From NCBI GenBank assembly GCA_037954665.1, contig JBBMOL010000057.1, positions 2,170,001-2,234,000 of the forward strand: DNA of 64,000 nucleotides. The letters are read 5' to 3'. Numbering within the stretch: position 1 is the first letter of the stretch; every line of letters starts with the position of its first letter. The notes beneath the pieces are model-generated. The model was not told where the DNA came from. It worked only from the letters and a program-made list of their open reading frames with translations, and ran no database searches. Below, in pieces: positions 1-12,050 of the stretch. Origin of the DNA: Laguncularia racemosa. Lineage: Eukaryota; Streptophyta; Magnoliopsida; Myrtales; Combretaceae. A program made the translations under genes and the position numbers.

Positions 1-2363
1 CAATTGACAAATTCCTAATTGCACATGCACAAGTGTAGAACTAAACCTCTACCTTGCAACAACCATAAATATTTGATAATTTAATCGTGTGCATTTACCT
101 TTATTAAGCATGCTATATATTAATTATTTCTTAAAAATAGAAAAAATAGTTTATATGATTCTACATTGTTAATAACCAACATAGGTGCTCTATATATCCG
201 ATAATGATCAATTAATCAAATTACTATTGCCACTTTTCATTATTCTTTCTATTTATTAGGAATAATTTAGATTTATACGAAACATTGATTTCGTCACAAC
301 ATGTAAAATTTATTTTAGAACATTATTTATTCTAGAAAATATGCATCATTTTTTTCAAGTAATAGAAAATATGCATCATTAGTACATCCTAAAGTCTATA
401 GTATGTGTTGCTATATAATTCTTGCTCTAAGGTTTTTGGTCTTGTCTAACCCATTTGATGCATTCAATGAATTAACAATAAATAACGCAACATAACACGT
501 GAAATTGAAATAAGATTTTGTCATAAAGCATTGATTCTACGAATATCTAGTGTGTGATATTCAAATATCAATTGATTCTATAAATTCTTAGATATTTGGC
601 ATTCAAATTAGACAATTTTATGAATTTGAGTATTTGGGGGAAAATAGAGCAAAGATGGCTCAAAATTTCAATAATATTCAATAATCTCATTGTTCAATGT
701 CTTAGGGTATACAAATAATAGTAGGCACAAAGTTACAAAAAATATAACTTAAAAATTTTCTAAAAATAGAAACATTTAAAAACTGCAAAAAATAGAAATT
801 CTTAAAACTTAAGGATACATAACAAATAAAAAATAAATATAATGCTACAAACAAAACTAAAAATAGAGGTTTCCATAATAAATTATAGGTAATCTAAAAA
901 TTATCAAATTCAACTGTTAAAGGGACTAAATAAAAGAATTTGTCCTAAAAATAGTATAGTTTAGCACTAAAGGTATTAACTTTTTCGAGTTTGCTTGTTT
1001 CTTTTCAAATAAGATTTAAAAATAAAAAAATCATAACTAACCCAATTTTATCCCATTTCGTAATGTACTTATTTACTAATACCTTCACCTCATCAATAAG
1101 TCTACACAATGAAGGCATATAAGTTAAGGGAGATGTCGAGGTTAATTTAGTATAGTCTCTCCAATACATTTAACATTGACGCAATCCTGGACAGTGTTAC
1201 ATTGCGAAAGCACACCAACATCATTTAGTCTTACATTCTACATTTGGCACTTGCACCTGCGAGTTGATATATCACAGTAAGGAGTGCCTTTCTGACATAC
1301 TAAACTGCTGCAATCACTGCTAGAAGCACGTGGTTCTTTGGCACGAGCCTGAAAGTTAAGGGGGAAAAAAAACGATTAGTATTGAACAGTTATCTTTTAT
1401 GAAATACGTTGCATATATATGGAATAATAACCAATAGTACGATTCCACAAGGGATGATACAACGCAATTTCTCCATGGTTCCCTACTTTGGTTTGTATGA
1501 AACTATAAGAAAGAAAGAGCTTATTTTGATAATCAAGTTACTCTTATTTTGTAAACTTTTCAATACACAAAGTATAGTTGTTGAGGATTTTATAGTGGAA
1601 AATTTGTGTAACACTTAACAAATTGCATCTTTAACCATAGAATCATGCAAGTTATTTAAATATTAGAATTAATGGATATATATCCATTAATTGCATTTTT
1701 TTTACCACAATAATACATGCAATATTATGAAAAAAAAAATCACAATACATTTCTATTTGTAATGGTATTTGATATACAACAATATATAACCAAGATTTTT
1801 TTTTTCTTTTTTTAACCTTTTGTGTCTTTTTCTATTACCTATTTACAAAGTTGATACTAACATGAAATGATACAAGTATAGAGAAAAATCATGGATATTT
1901 GCATGACGTGGTAAGATTAGCTTTATTTTGATAGTAATACTACATGACCATATAATAGATAAATTATTTGTTATGTATAATCAACATCATATAATTGTTA
2001 AACATGATTTTTAGAACAAATAAAATATGAATGTTTCTTTCCCACATGAATTCTCACGTTTAGAAATCTACAACGATTATTATTATTTTTTATCCAAGCT
2101 AAGCGTAGATTCATTTAACACGGGAAGCCTAGATCATTGAAAGAAATAGAATAAATTCTTCTACAACTTCCTTCTAAGGATTACTATTTTAAAATAAATG
2201 AGAAGTATGTACAAAAATTCATTATGACAACATGATCAAATGTAAATCACAAAACAGTTACTAAATGCACCTATAGTATGGAAATAAAAAGTACAAATTA
2301 GTTACACATAGAATTAATTTTAATTTAAAAAATAATAAAACATAGATAGTGAAATCACATATA

Positions 2364-3546
2364 GGTAGTGTTTGGTTGCCACAAAAATGTGGTACTAGAC
2401 AAGACAATTTTTTTTGTCTTGCGTTTGGTTGCCATTCATGAAAAAAGTACCGAACAAAAATTCAATGTGGTACTGGATAAAATAACAAATTTTTGTACCA
2501 CATGTAATTAGGTACAAAAAATCTGATATTGGATAAAAATTCATTTTTTTCGAAATCTCCAACTTGCCCTTCATATTTTTCTCTTTACAAACAAACCTTA
2601 CCTCTCCAAACCCTTTTCATTTGAATCCATTCGCGCCGCACTAGATTGCCCTTCAAGTGTAGTAGGAAAACCCATCGGCGCCGCTCCAACAACAAGATTT
2701 ATCATGCAATCGACCGCTATTCGAACGTCGTTATTGTCATGCTAGAAGTCGTCGTCAGGTTTGTATCCTTTCATTCTTTCTCACATTCTTGCTTGCTTTT
2801 CTATGTTTCCCGCATGCTTTCCCTGTGGTTGTCGCCGTCCGTTTAGATTTCCCTAGCTTACTTTTCTATCTTTGTCGCATGCTCTCTGTCTGGTTGTCAC
2901 CGTGCGTTTAGATGTCTATTGAAATGGGACGGTGGTGGTGGATCAATCTTTCATGTATAAATAGATCATCACGTGTCCTAACTTGATTCCAAACTCAAGT
3001 TTTGATATCCAGTACGATAAGAATAAAGAAAATTACATAGCATGAGAAAAATAATATAACATAAGTTTTTTTTTTAACCATGTTTATTGCTAATTTCAAG
3101 TCAAGATTCTTTTAAGTTGTATATTATTTATCATATATATATACTATATCGGAACATCATTTTTAAGATAAAAGAAAAGTAAGTAATGTTTTATTTTATT
3201 AAATATAACATAAATTATTGTAATTTATAATATGAATTATTAAATTTTTTTAATCAATGGATTTACACGAATTATTTTATATAATTTATAATCTCTTCAA
3301 ATTGTATTTTCTTATAATAATATCAAATATGTATAAATAACCATGATATAATTAAAAATAGTATAATTGTCAAATTTAATATGTTCAGTCCAGTACTTTG
3401 CAATTTCAAACATTGGATAGCATAAAAATCTTTGTCCAATATTGAACAAACTAAACGTGATACAATTTTTTTTTTATTCAGTCCTTCTTATTTTGTACTG
3501 TCCAGTACTCCTTATCCTGTCTAGTACCAGTAACCAAATGCTTTCA
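2364..3546. mobile_element. PIF/Harbinger-like non-autonomous DNA transposon
   Basis: This 1.18-kb block interrupts copy 1 of the duplicated unit and is absent at the matching site in copy 2 (near 45212). Its ends are imperfect inverted repeats: left GTGTTTGGTTGCC, right (reverse complement) GCATTTGGTTAC, and both arms then carry a GGTACTAGACA-type motif. The matching intact site in copy 2 reads ATATTAATC, which fits a 3-bp TTA-type target, though the flanks here are mutated. The TTTGGTT end motif is typical of plant PIF/Harbinger elements. No transposase is visible; a short open frame at 2646-2846 has no recognisable content. Confidence 0.7.
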
Positions 3547-3934
3547 TAATCAAATTTATTCATTATTCATAACTATAAGAATTAAAGTTTTAAAGCTATA
3601 AACTATAAAAAATTATAATTTAAAATATTAGTTTGTTTAAAAAATAATTAAACTATAAAGTCTAGTAGGTGGCACTGCTCTTTTCGGGTGTTCATATTTG
3701 ACATGCCTTTGGCTTTGTGGTTAAGACTTACAATCTTTTATTTTGGTTTCCTTCTTCTTCTTCTTCTTTTCATATTACAAGCTAATTTATATAGACAAAT
3801 CATCAAATGCATTAGCTAGTTCCATACAAATAGAAAAATCATTAACATGAATATATAGTCCAACACAAGTAAATCCTTAAGAGAAGATGGCCAAAGGTTG
3901 CACAGCCCAATTTAACGTACATAGTTCAAATACA

Positions 3935-4345
3935 TTTGAATACCTAATCAATTTGTAGCACTATTTGCTTTATGCCGAACCAAGCTTAACATAACTAATT
4001 CAAATTTAAGCAACATGTCTTCAAAGTCATGAAGGAAAGTGAAAAGGTGCCAAGGTGCATCAACTAGAGAACTAATGGCCCTAAAAATAGCTCTACAGTC
4101 CATTTCCAACACCACTTTCCTCCAACTACATATAAAAGCATATTTAACAACATCTACAGTTGCCATAATTTTAGTAACTTTGATTGAATTTTTTTCGCAT
4201 ACCCTAGCTTGACCTCTACACACTAACCCCGTAGAGTCTTGTAATAAAACCCATAAACACATCACTCATGGTTGGAACAAAGGCACCATCTGTGTTGAGT
4301 TTAATAAACATACCTATAGGTGCTTCCCAAGTTAACCGAGTGATA
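3935..4345 (-). pseudogene. LINE-type RNase H domain remnant, copy 1
   Basis: The minus strand encodes a decayed RNase H-like domain of the kind found at the C-terminus of plant LINE polyproteins and in domesticated RNase H-like plant genes. Visible blocks in order are IKLNTDGAF (around the first catalytic Asp), VVLEMDCRAIFRAI (around the catalytic Glu and the next helix) and LVRHKANSATNW (the C-terminal R-x-x-N-x-x-A motif). A frameshift lies between the first block and the rest, near 4240-4265. No start codon or promoter is evident and the second copy at 45560-45990 is also broken, so this is a pseudogene inside the duplicated unit. Confidence 0.65.
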
Positions 4346-6189
4346 TTATGCTATTGCTAGACTACACTAGTGGAGGCTTCCGAATGAGTTAAGATTACAT
4401 CAGTGTGGCTATGAAGAGATTGTACTTGCTAGCTAGATTGAAAGGGTTCAACAGTGGTGTCAATCAATTCCTCTATATCATCTCCATGACTAGTATCAAT
4501 GTTTTGATTCATATTGAGCATCCAGTGATAAAGGACTTGTTGCTATTGGTAATTAACGTCTTCAACTTGGGTCAGCTATGGTGAGTTGCTTAATGCTAGC
4601 ACACCCGCTTCAGCTAAAGCCTTTTTGGAAAGTATGGCAACCATGGTTTCACAATACAAATCAAGCTTTTTGTCAAAGTTCAAACTTTTACGACATGACC
4701 TGAGCAATAGGAGTGGTGACACCTTAAAACTTCTTTATTAGAACAAGGGATATAATATAACTAATTTAAACCTGAAGATGGAATAAAGTTACTTTTGATA
4801 TTCATTCACGACACGAAATGGGGATTACTATATAATGGAATGAGCGACATGAATTAATAGGGTATAAAAATCGAAGCCATAAATAGAGGTATATTTCCTT
4901 ATACACGCTGGCAATGGTATGGATGCCCATTATACTAAAATATAATTACTAGTATATAGATAAACATGTATTACTGTTATTTGTAAATGAATCAACACAC
5001 TTAATATAATAATAAGAGTAACCAAAGGAAAAACAATGAAATGAAGTAAAATAAACAATTAAAATAGACAATAAACAACAAATGCAACAACAACTTAAGT
5101 AGGGCTGGTCGGTGAAAATTCATGGAACAACATATAATAAGTTTTGGTTGGCCAGTGCGGTAGAAAATAAGTCATGTTTAAGTATAAGCCTAGGAATTAT
5201 CAACTATACTCTCTCAAAATTCTGCTATCTTCCTCATTGAACAATATCTTCAAATTCTCAGAGAAAAAAAAAAGAAAAGACCCCGGCACTATCTCAAACA
5301 AGAAATTAGGAGTAGATAAACAGAAGTATAGTAAATTATAAAAGGAAATAGGAAATTTGCATTGTAGGAGCCACTGGACCGGTTGGTTGACTACGTTAGG
5401 CATGAGCTACTATCAAGGCCTTTAGGTGGTTGTACGAGGAGGCCGCAACGAGGGCTAGCCGACAAGTTGGTGGCTGCTGACGGCCAACGGATTCCCATGC
5501 GCCAGTCAAAGGTATTTCCAGCTTGATTTTTGAAATTTAATTTAAAATATTATTTGTTGTTATAAAATTAAGGAAAAATGACTTTTGAGATTATTTTTAA
5601 TGTAGATTACAAAAATAATTTTTGTTTTGAAAATTTTGGAGTGGGTAGATAAGGTCCTAAAGAAACGACCTAGTCGGAACCAAATTCGGATTTATTTTAG
5701 GGACCCTTATTGATGATGTTTTTACTTGAATTTGGGTCCATAGGTTCCTAAAATATTATATTATATTATATCTGTGTCATAAGAAATCTGAATTAGTATC
5801 TCATTTTATATTATCAAATTTAATTTGGATAATCTACCTTATTTTGAGAAATTTAATAAAAATGGGTTTTATGCAAATTATTCAATCAATATGATTTTGA
5901 GGGATTCTCACTTGATTGTGATGTTACAAGTACTCAAACCTGACTTTATGAAAATTTTAATTAATTATATAATTAAGTACTTAAGAGATAAGTGAGTTAT
6001 GAACATTAGAAACTAATGCTTGAAATGTGATCAATAAGGCAGTGTAACTCCTAATGAATTATATTATAAGCTCTTGCCTTTTCATGTCTACTAACTTAAT
6101 AGTGTTTAGGTTTAAATACTTACATGGTCGAAGCATCAAGCATAATCATGTGAATACCCTCTATTGTAATAGTGTTACACATTAGTTGA

Positions 6190-8040
6190 AATAGCGTAGA
6201 CCACTTGTTTAGAACCATATTTCTATGAATACGCCTAAGTGAATAGCAAAGTAAAGCACCTATGGTTAATTGCATGATATGTTAAGTTGTATTGGAGAGA
6301 TTGTTACTATATTTTCTATCAAGTTGGGCTTATGCATCTATTGTACCATTCATTGGATGGTGCCTATTGGTTATTTGTTAAATGATGGGCTTGGTTGACC
6401 ATGTTATTAATAATATGTTGTTTCCTTGAAATGTCATGTAATAAGAAGGTAAATTACTAAATGTTATGAGTATATGAGTTGCCGTATGACTATTATCGTC
6501 TATTGCATAAGCATTTCTTGAGTTATAGATGTCTAGATAGAGGGGTAAGCTACAATGCTCACGATAGAAATGATTTAGTGATAACATTGAAAGGTTAGTG
6601 CTGGGCATGCATATGTGGTGGAGAATGCCAAAACATTATTTTGTGTTGTGAAACGCTGGAGCTTACCTTTATGGTGAATATACTAGAGCGTGCCCATGTG
6701 GTGGGAACACTTTGATGAACTTGTGTAATGTCTTTGAGAAAAAGACAATAAGAAGAGAAATAGGTGTAAATAAGAAAGTGAAGGGTGAGGATTACAATGT
6801 TGGTTTCAATGTAGACATGATAGGTGAGCAAGTGGCATCATTGCATCCACACTTGCATTTGCATAATATTATAGCATGCTCTAATGATGCTTTGAGTTAT
6901 TTCTTTTGTAGTATTAGTGTGCAATTATGTGCTATTCTTGTTTTGTGCTATTGTTCACTTTGCATAAAATACAAGTTAATTGGTTAGTGATTGTTTACCT
7001 TAGGTAATGAAGGCTATATTAGAAAAAGCTAGCTAAGGTTTTGTGTGATTGAGAACACAAGAAACTACTTTTGGGCGTAATCCATAGTAAAAATTATGGA
7101 TAGATCACTATCAAGTTTGGGCAGGTGTAGTGTGTAAAGGCATCTATTAGAAAATGGTGTCTGTAAACAAGTGTGAATATAAAAGGTTAATGTACATTCC
7201 CACTTGTGGGGTTGTAATTTATAATAAAGGTAATTCCATGTTGCTTTGAAGATTAGTTATGTTAAGCAAGCAAGCAAGCTTATTAGTAGATTGATCCATC
7301 TAAGAATAACAAGAGTTTAGAATACCACAAGTAGTGATATATTGAATGAATTAGTATATTAGAAGCTTGAAATACAGGTTAGGAGCTCAAAGTGCGTAGT
7401 TCATACATGTGCCCTTTAGTGAGGCATTACATTTCTAATTAACATATGCAGGTTTAAGCTTTAAGTGGACTTGCGTTATCTTTATAATATAGGATTATGT
7501 TGATTGAGGAGAGTTGTGCTTGCTAATGACTTGAGACACGAGTGAGATGAGGTTCTATTATGGTGTCTGTGGTTATTGATTAGTGAGCCCTTTCTATGAT
7601 GGAAGGTGTTTATGAATGAGATTGATATAAGTAGCAATTGAAAAACGTGAAATGGTACATCTTATACAGGTGTTTCAAAATTTAGGAACGAAAGTAGGTT
7701 TTACACACTCTTTAGAGATAATGATTGTAATGGTGTATATATTACTCACTCGATATTCAAGAGGACTAAAAAAGGTAATCATTAGTTATGAGATTCAATT
7801 AATGGTTGTTGCAGGTGAAAGCATTTTGGCCATTGCATTTTGAACTTCAACAAGTTAAATGTTTCAATAATGTGGTTAAATCATGAATGGTATGTGATCA
7901 ACAGAGCAAGTATAAATTGAAGTTTTAAGAAACCTCATCCCCACTTGAGAGATGGCATAACATCATGTCTTCCAAATATTAGGTTTGAGTAATAGAAGTT
8001 GCTAACAATTTAAGAAAGTACTTAGAAGGTGGTAGAACTG
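6190..8040. other. No gene seen
   Basis: AT-rich sequence past the end of the duplicated match. Short open frames occur (for example 6712-6987 plus and 6595-6831 minus, antisense to each other) but none shows a recognisable domain, codon pattern or splice context. Probably decayed repeat sequence. Confidence 0.4.
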
Positions 8041-8044
8041 TAGA

Positions 8045-8300
8045 AAAACCATCACTAAGTCAACATACATTGGCTTTTCTTGAAGAGAAATTTGCACTCC
8101 ACCTGGCTTTCGAAATACATGACATTACTATATACAATTTAGCAAACAAAACATTAGCCTCATTTTTATTTTGATAGCACCTTCCATACAAGAGTTTAGA
8201 TAACAATCTAAAGTGGTGATCCTTTAAGCATTAAGATGAATCCCTAAAGAAGCAAACCAAATGAGCTTAGTCCATTAACAACATAAAAGAAAATGTTCTA
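8045..8300 (-). pseudogene. LINE zinc-binding (zf-RVT) remnant
   Basis: On the minus strand a short translated block reads VESIEHFLLCC then a stop, then WTKLIWFASLGI. This fits the zf-RVT module between the reverse transcriptase and RNase H of plant LINEs (pattern E-S/T-x-x-H-x-x-x-x-C, then W-x-x-x-W). Further downstream, fragments such as KIKMRLMFCLLN resemble the following linker. Stops and frame changes interrupt it. It may belong to the same decayed LINE as the RNase H remnant 4 kb to the left, but the distance is too long to claim this. Confidence 0.45.
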
Positions 8301-8634
8301 TTGATTCAACAAAAGAACAAAATTTATTTTTGTTTGTTTGTTTTGAATAATTGATGGCCCTTGCGATTTATGGAATAGTATTATGTTAAGTCACCAAACT
8401 TAAAAGGAAGTCTTTGATCTTAATCGTCTAACAATTTACAAATTAATCTTCTACCATTAATTTTTTTTTTAATTTCTTCTTTAAAATCTTCTTCATTAGA
8501 TCTTTTTAAGTTATCAAATGGCAACTTATTTTAATAACTTTTCTATCATACTCATTAGATTCATATGGTAAATTTCTATATTAAGTTTTTTCTAAGTGTA
8601 TGTATTATTAGACACTCTTTTGGCCATATTCATA

Positions 8635-8676
8635 TAATATATATATATATATATATATTAATTAATGTATGTATGT
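8635..8676. repeat. TA / TATG microsatellite
   Basis: An alternating TA run of about 25 bp is followed by ATTAATTAATGTATGTATGTAT. Confidence 0.85.
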
Positions 8677-8689
8677 ATATTTAGTTTTA

Positions 8690-9196
8690 AATACATCCTC
8701 AAATTGGTGGTCATGTACCAAAAGATTCTCTTGATAGGTTTTTTTTACCATAGACCTCCAAGGCCCAATCTGACCTATTTAAGCTTATGTCCAAGCTAAA
8801 AGGGTTAAGAGCGAACTCTAATAGATTAATGTAGCCTAAGGGCATTTATCTCTATTAATGCACCCGAGCGTAAGGTTAGGTCATCCGTGCATGTCATAGA
8901 ACCAAGGAAAGTAAAAAAAACTAACCTGATAAGAAAAGATCTCAATCAAATATTTGCCCCTCACAATATCCAAAGCAAATCTTAAGATCATAAATACACT
9001 TGCTAAATAAAAACCAATCTCATACCTTATAAATGGGAAGTGAGACTACATGGCAAGAGATTCCAACTCTTCGACTCTTACTCACATTTTACGCTCATTT
9101 ATATCTAATTTAAGTGTGTTGACTTTGGCATTGGAGCAACTATGTCAGAACAACCTTCTATATCCTTATAGCCTAATTTCTTCCTTTTGTAAGTGA
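8690..9196 (+). mobile_element. LTR remnant, probably split by the next element
   Basis: This block has LTR architecture but no internal coding. A canonical TATA box (CCTTATAAATGGG, near 9022-9034) is followed at about 100 bp by the block TGACTTTGGCATTGGAGC and by AACTATGTCAGAACAACC, both typical of the R/U5 region of plant LTRs. The gypsy element at 9202-15238 inserted just after it, so its end probably continues at 15244 onward. I could not fix either boundary. Confidence 0.5.
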
Positions 9197-9201
9197 CTTA
9201 A

Positions 9202-9917
9202 TGATGCGAACCCCGCCAACCCGTGACGAAACCCAACAACCTAGATTTGATAATCCCCACAACCTATGGATCTATCAAGAACGATGGAAATCACGACCTG
9301 TTGTCTATAGACGAGACAAGAACCTTGGTATAAGTGTTAACGCCACAATTGATTATGGAGCGATCGATTGATAAGTTTGGGAGAACGCTACGGATTCAAA
9401 ATCTGATAAGTTCAATAGTTCTTTCAAGAACCAAAGAGAAATTCTATCTCAAAAGGTGAATCAACTTTCTTAATTCTTAATTGAGTTGCAATAAGTGTAT
9501 GGTGACTATTTATAGTCCCACAAGAATGAGTAAACAAAACGACATAAAAAACCTAATTTGAATGAAAGGAAAAACATTAAACTCTGGTGGCCTAAAATAG
9601 TATAAAGCCGGCCTATAATTGTAGTCAAAGTTGGCACTAAAGCTGGTGGCTTTAGATCTCCATTTAGCTGACCTTCCTTAGATTTATGTAGGCCACTTAG
9701 GCTAGCGGCCTACTTGTCCATGCTAACCATTTAGGCTAGCGTTTTACACCGCCAAGGCTAACGACCTTCAATGATTTTAAGACTGTCAGCCTTAAGTTTC
9801 TTCCTTAACTTCCACCTTCACGCTCCGCACTTCAAATAGGGTCATGTTCCTTAGTTCAATCCTCCTAGCTTGATCTCGATCATCCATGGACTAATCCTCC
9901 TAGTGTGATCTTCATCA
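9202..9917 (-). repeat. 3' LTR of gypsy element
   Basis: It matches 14579-15238 along its whole length, with indels making this copy longer (716 versus 660 bp). On the minus strand it contains GGACTATAAATAGT (near 9507-9521), a good plant TATA box, in the position expected of U3. Confidence 0.9.
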
Positions 9918-9932
9918 TTCCCCTCCTCTTGA
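9918..9932 (-). promoter_or_regulatory. Polypurine tract of gypsy element
   Basis: Directly upstream of the 3' LTR on the minus strand lies AAGAGGAGGGGAA, the purine run used to prime plus-strand DNA synthesis. It is also translated: the integrase C-terminal frame reads FQEEGND across it and into the LTR. Confidence 0.75.
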
Positions 9933-9939
9933 AAAGGAT

Positions 9940-10300
9940 TTGTCCACAAATTGTCACCTGCATCATAAGGACTTAAATTAGTAACATTAAAAATAGCACT
10001 AGCTTGATACTTACCCAGCAATTCTAATATGTAAGCATTGTCATTGATGCACTTGAGGACTCAGAATAGACCCTTGCCTCTTGGAAGCCACTTTGATCGC
10101 CTCAGTGCTAGGAATCACCTTTGGCGCATGAGCACCCAAACTCAATCTTCGGGTTCAAAGAGTATTTGACAACGCCCTTTATTGACTCGTTTTACATATT
10201 GCTCCTTCCATCACTCAATATTGAGCTTGGCCTTCTCATGAATCTCAGCAGATCTCTTTGTTCCTGAAAATAGAGCATTCTTAACCTTATTGACCCCCGC
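9940..10300 (-). pseudogene. Integrase C-terminus of gypsy element, joined to the pre-RT linker
   Basis: The minus strand shows the end of a Ty3/gypsy integrase: HEKAKLNIE, then FEPED (stop) VWVLMRQR, then INDNAYILELLGKYQASA and FNVTNLSPYDAG. These match the usual H-E-x-V-x-x-x-I, GD-x-VWVHLRKERFP, NDNAY-x-x-DLPG-x-Y-x-VS and FNV-x-DLSPY blocks. Just upstream is VKNALFSGTK, which in complete relatives lies in the linker before reverse transcriptase. Thus roughly 2-3 kb coding RT, RNase H and the integrase core is deleted at about 10262. In-frame stops are present. The frame continues as DAGDNLWTNPFQEEGND through the polypurine tract. Confidence 0.8.
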
Positions 10301-10399
10301 ATAACAATTTTCTTTTCACTCTGTTTTTCTCTCATCACTCAATTTTTTTCCCTCTCTTTTCTTTTTCCTTTGACTCAGACTCTCTCTCTTTTTCTTCTA

Positions 10400-10826
10400 C
10401 AATAGCACTCAATTGATTTTTACCACTTACTCTCTTTTGTTCTTTCTCTCTTTGTATCCTCACTTGATCTTCATAAACCTCACTAGGTATCAAAGGATAA
10501 AGAGTAATATGTTTTTGCTCATGTACAAAAGAGTACTTATTGATGAATCCATCATACTTGGCCTGCCTATCAAATTACCATAGCCTCCCTAATAACAATT
10601 GTGTAGCTTGCATTGGAACTACATCACGAATAATTTCATCCCCATACTTTCTAATGCTAAAAGAAATCAACACCTGTTTTGTCACTCTCACTTCACCATT
10701 ATCATTCAACCATTGCAATTTATAAGGGTAAGGATACTTAATTATGGGAAGCCCCAATTTTTCCACCATGGTCATGCTCGCAGCATTTGTATAACTCCTA
10801 CCATCTATAATCACACTACACACCTT
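10400..10826 (-). pseudogene. Retropepsin-like aspartic protease of gypsy element
   Basis: The minus-strand frame from about 10823 reads MCSVIIDGRSYTNAASMTMV, a degenerate retropepsin active-site block (usual form C-S-V-I-I-D-G-G-S; here the Gly after DG is Arg). It is followed by KLQWLNDNGEVRVTKQVLI and by VVPMQATQLLLGRLWQFDR, the conserved ILLGRPW flap-to-C-terminal block. Downstream come YSFVHEQKHITL and a Lys/Glu-rich linker, the usual run-in to RT. Upstream it joins the zinc-knuckle region. The active-site change and downstream stops indicate an inactive copy. Confidence 0.82.
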
Positions 10827-10979
10827 ATTTTGAACTAAGCATCTAGTATGAAAGATATTCTCTCATTGCACGTTTTCCTCTCCTGTTATTTGTACGCTAA
10901 AATCCTTCCTAGCTACCAACAACTCCCCCTAAACAATATACTCCTCCCCATCATCATCCTCCAATGGTGGCATAGAATC

Positions 10980-12050
10980 ATGATCCAATCACTTAGTTTC
11001 GATCTCTCCATTATCCCTCCTCACCATAACTCTTCTATTTGGACATTGATTAGCTATGTATCTTCTACCTTAATATTTAAAGCATTTAATATCACGATTC
11101 CTATTAGATGAAGAATTGTGTTTACCTCCATCCCCATGAGTTGCCAATTCTAATTTTTGTTCTGGTAGTGATTTAGAATGGGGTTGTACCTCCTCCTTCT
11201 TTCATGTTTCAGTTCTCCAATCAGAAGAACTCGGTATGGCACGTATGGTGCTACTACCCTTCTGCTTAAGTTACTTTTCAACCTTAATAGACATATAAAC
11301 CATATTCTCCTATTCCACATAATGCTGCAACTCCACCACATTCTGAATCTCCCTATTCAAGCTAGCTAAGAACTTGGCCATAGTCGCCTCTCGGTCCTTC
11401 TCAATGTTAGCCCTAATCATGATAGCCTCCATCTCCCTATGATATTCCTCCACACTACTATTGCCTTACTTAAGGGTTTTTAATCTGTTATACAGTTCCT
11501 TATAGTAGTATGTAGGTACAAATCGTTTCCTCATGATCCTCTTCATCGCTTCCCATGTCCCTATTAGTGGTTCCTTATTCCTTTTCCTATTCAGTAAAAG
11601 TTGATCCCACTAAATAATTGCATAATCAGAAAATTCAATGGCAGCAAGTTTTACCTTTTTGGCTTCAAAATAATTGCGGCACTCAAATATCAACTCCACC
11701 TTTTTCTCCCACTCTAGATACACATCAAGGTTATTCTTCCCTTAGAAGGAAGGATTTTCATCTTTATGTTTCTTAGGTTGTTATCTTCCTCATTCCTAGC
11801 TCCTCTAGTCCTCCCTACATTCCTCCTATAACCCACAAATGAATCCCGATCAGATTCATCTACAATTCCCTTCCTTACCCATTCATCTTCCTCCATGCAC
11901 GCTACCCTTCTTAGCATTTTATCCCTCCTACGCCCAGTAGAAGCAATCCGTGACTGCTTAAAGTTCCGCTCCATTTGTCATGAAATTGATCCATCTCCAC
12001 TCTAAACATTCTCCTCATCTTAATAGTTAGAGTTTCCATGATCGATTTTG
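10980..12050 (-). pseudogene. Gag of gypsy element with broken zinc knuckle
   Basis: On the minus strand, NNLRNIKMKILPSKG (near 11740-11785) is the start of the retrotransposon gag domain, and further downstream the gag core can be followed in changing frames with many stops. A CCHC knuckle at about 11040-11085 reads CFKY, stop, GRRYIANQC: the second Cys and the His are both replaced by Tyr and a stop interrupts it, so nucleocapsid function is lost. Protease follows, as in Ty3/gypsy order. The N-terminal part of the frame near 11714-11974 is rich in Arg, Asp and Glu. Confidence 0.75.

Larger units (their letters stand above)
1..6190 (+). repeat. Segmental duplication, copy 1 (contiguous; may start before the window)
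   Basis: Positions 1-1167 match 15594-16756, and 1164-6190 match 44046-47310, in the same orientation and order. Here the two halves are directly joined; in copy 2 they are 27.3 kb apart. Differences seen by eye: this copy holds a Harbinger-like insertion at 2364-3546 and about 870 bp at roughly 4330-5195 that copy 2 lacks, and it lacks about 310 bp present in copy 2 near 46790-47100. Apart from the RNase H remnant I recognise no gene. The stretch around 5380-5700 resembles the body of long gypsy LTRs, so part of the unit may itself be retrotransposon-derived. Confidence 0.85.

Noticed and set aside
10540..11369. Several plus-strand open frames over the gypsy protease and gag
   Set aside because: They are antisense shadows of the minus-strand protease and gag remnants.
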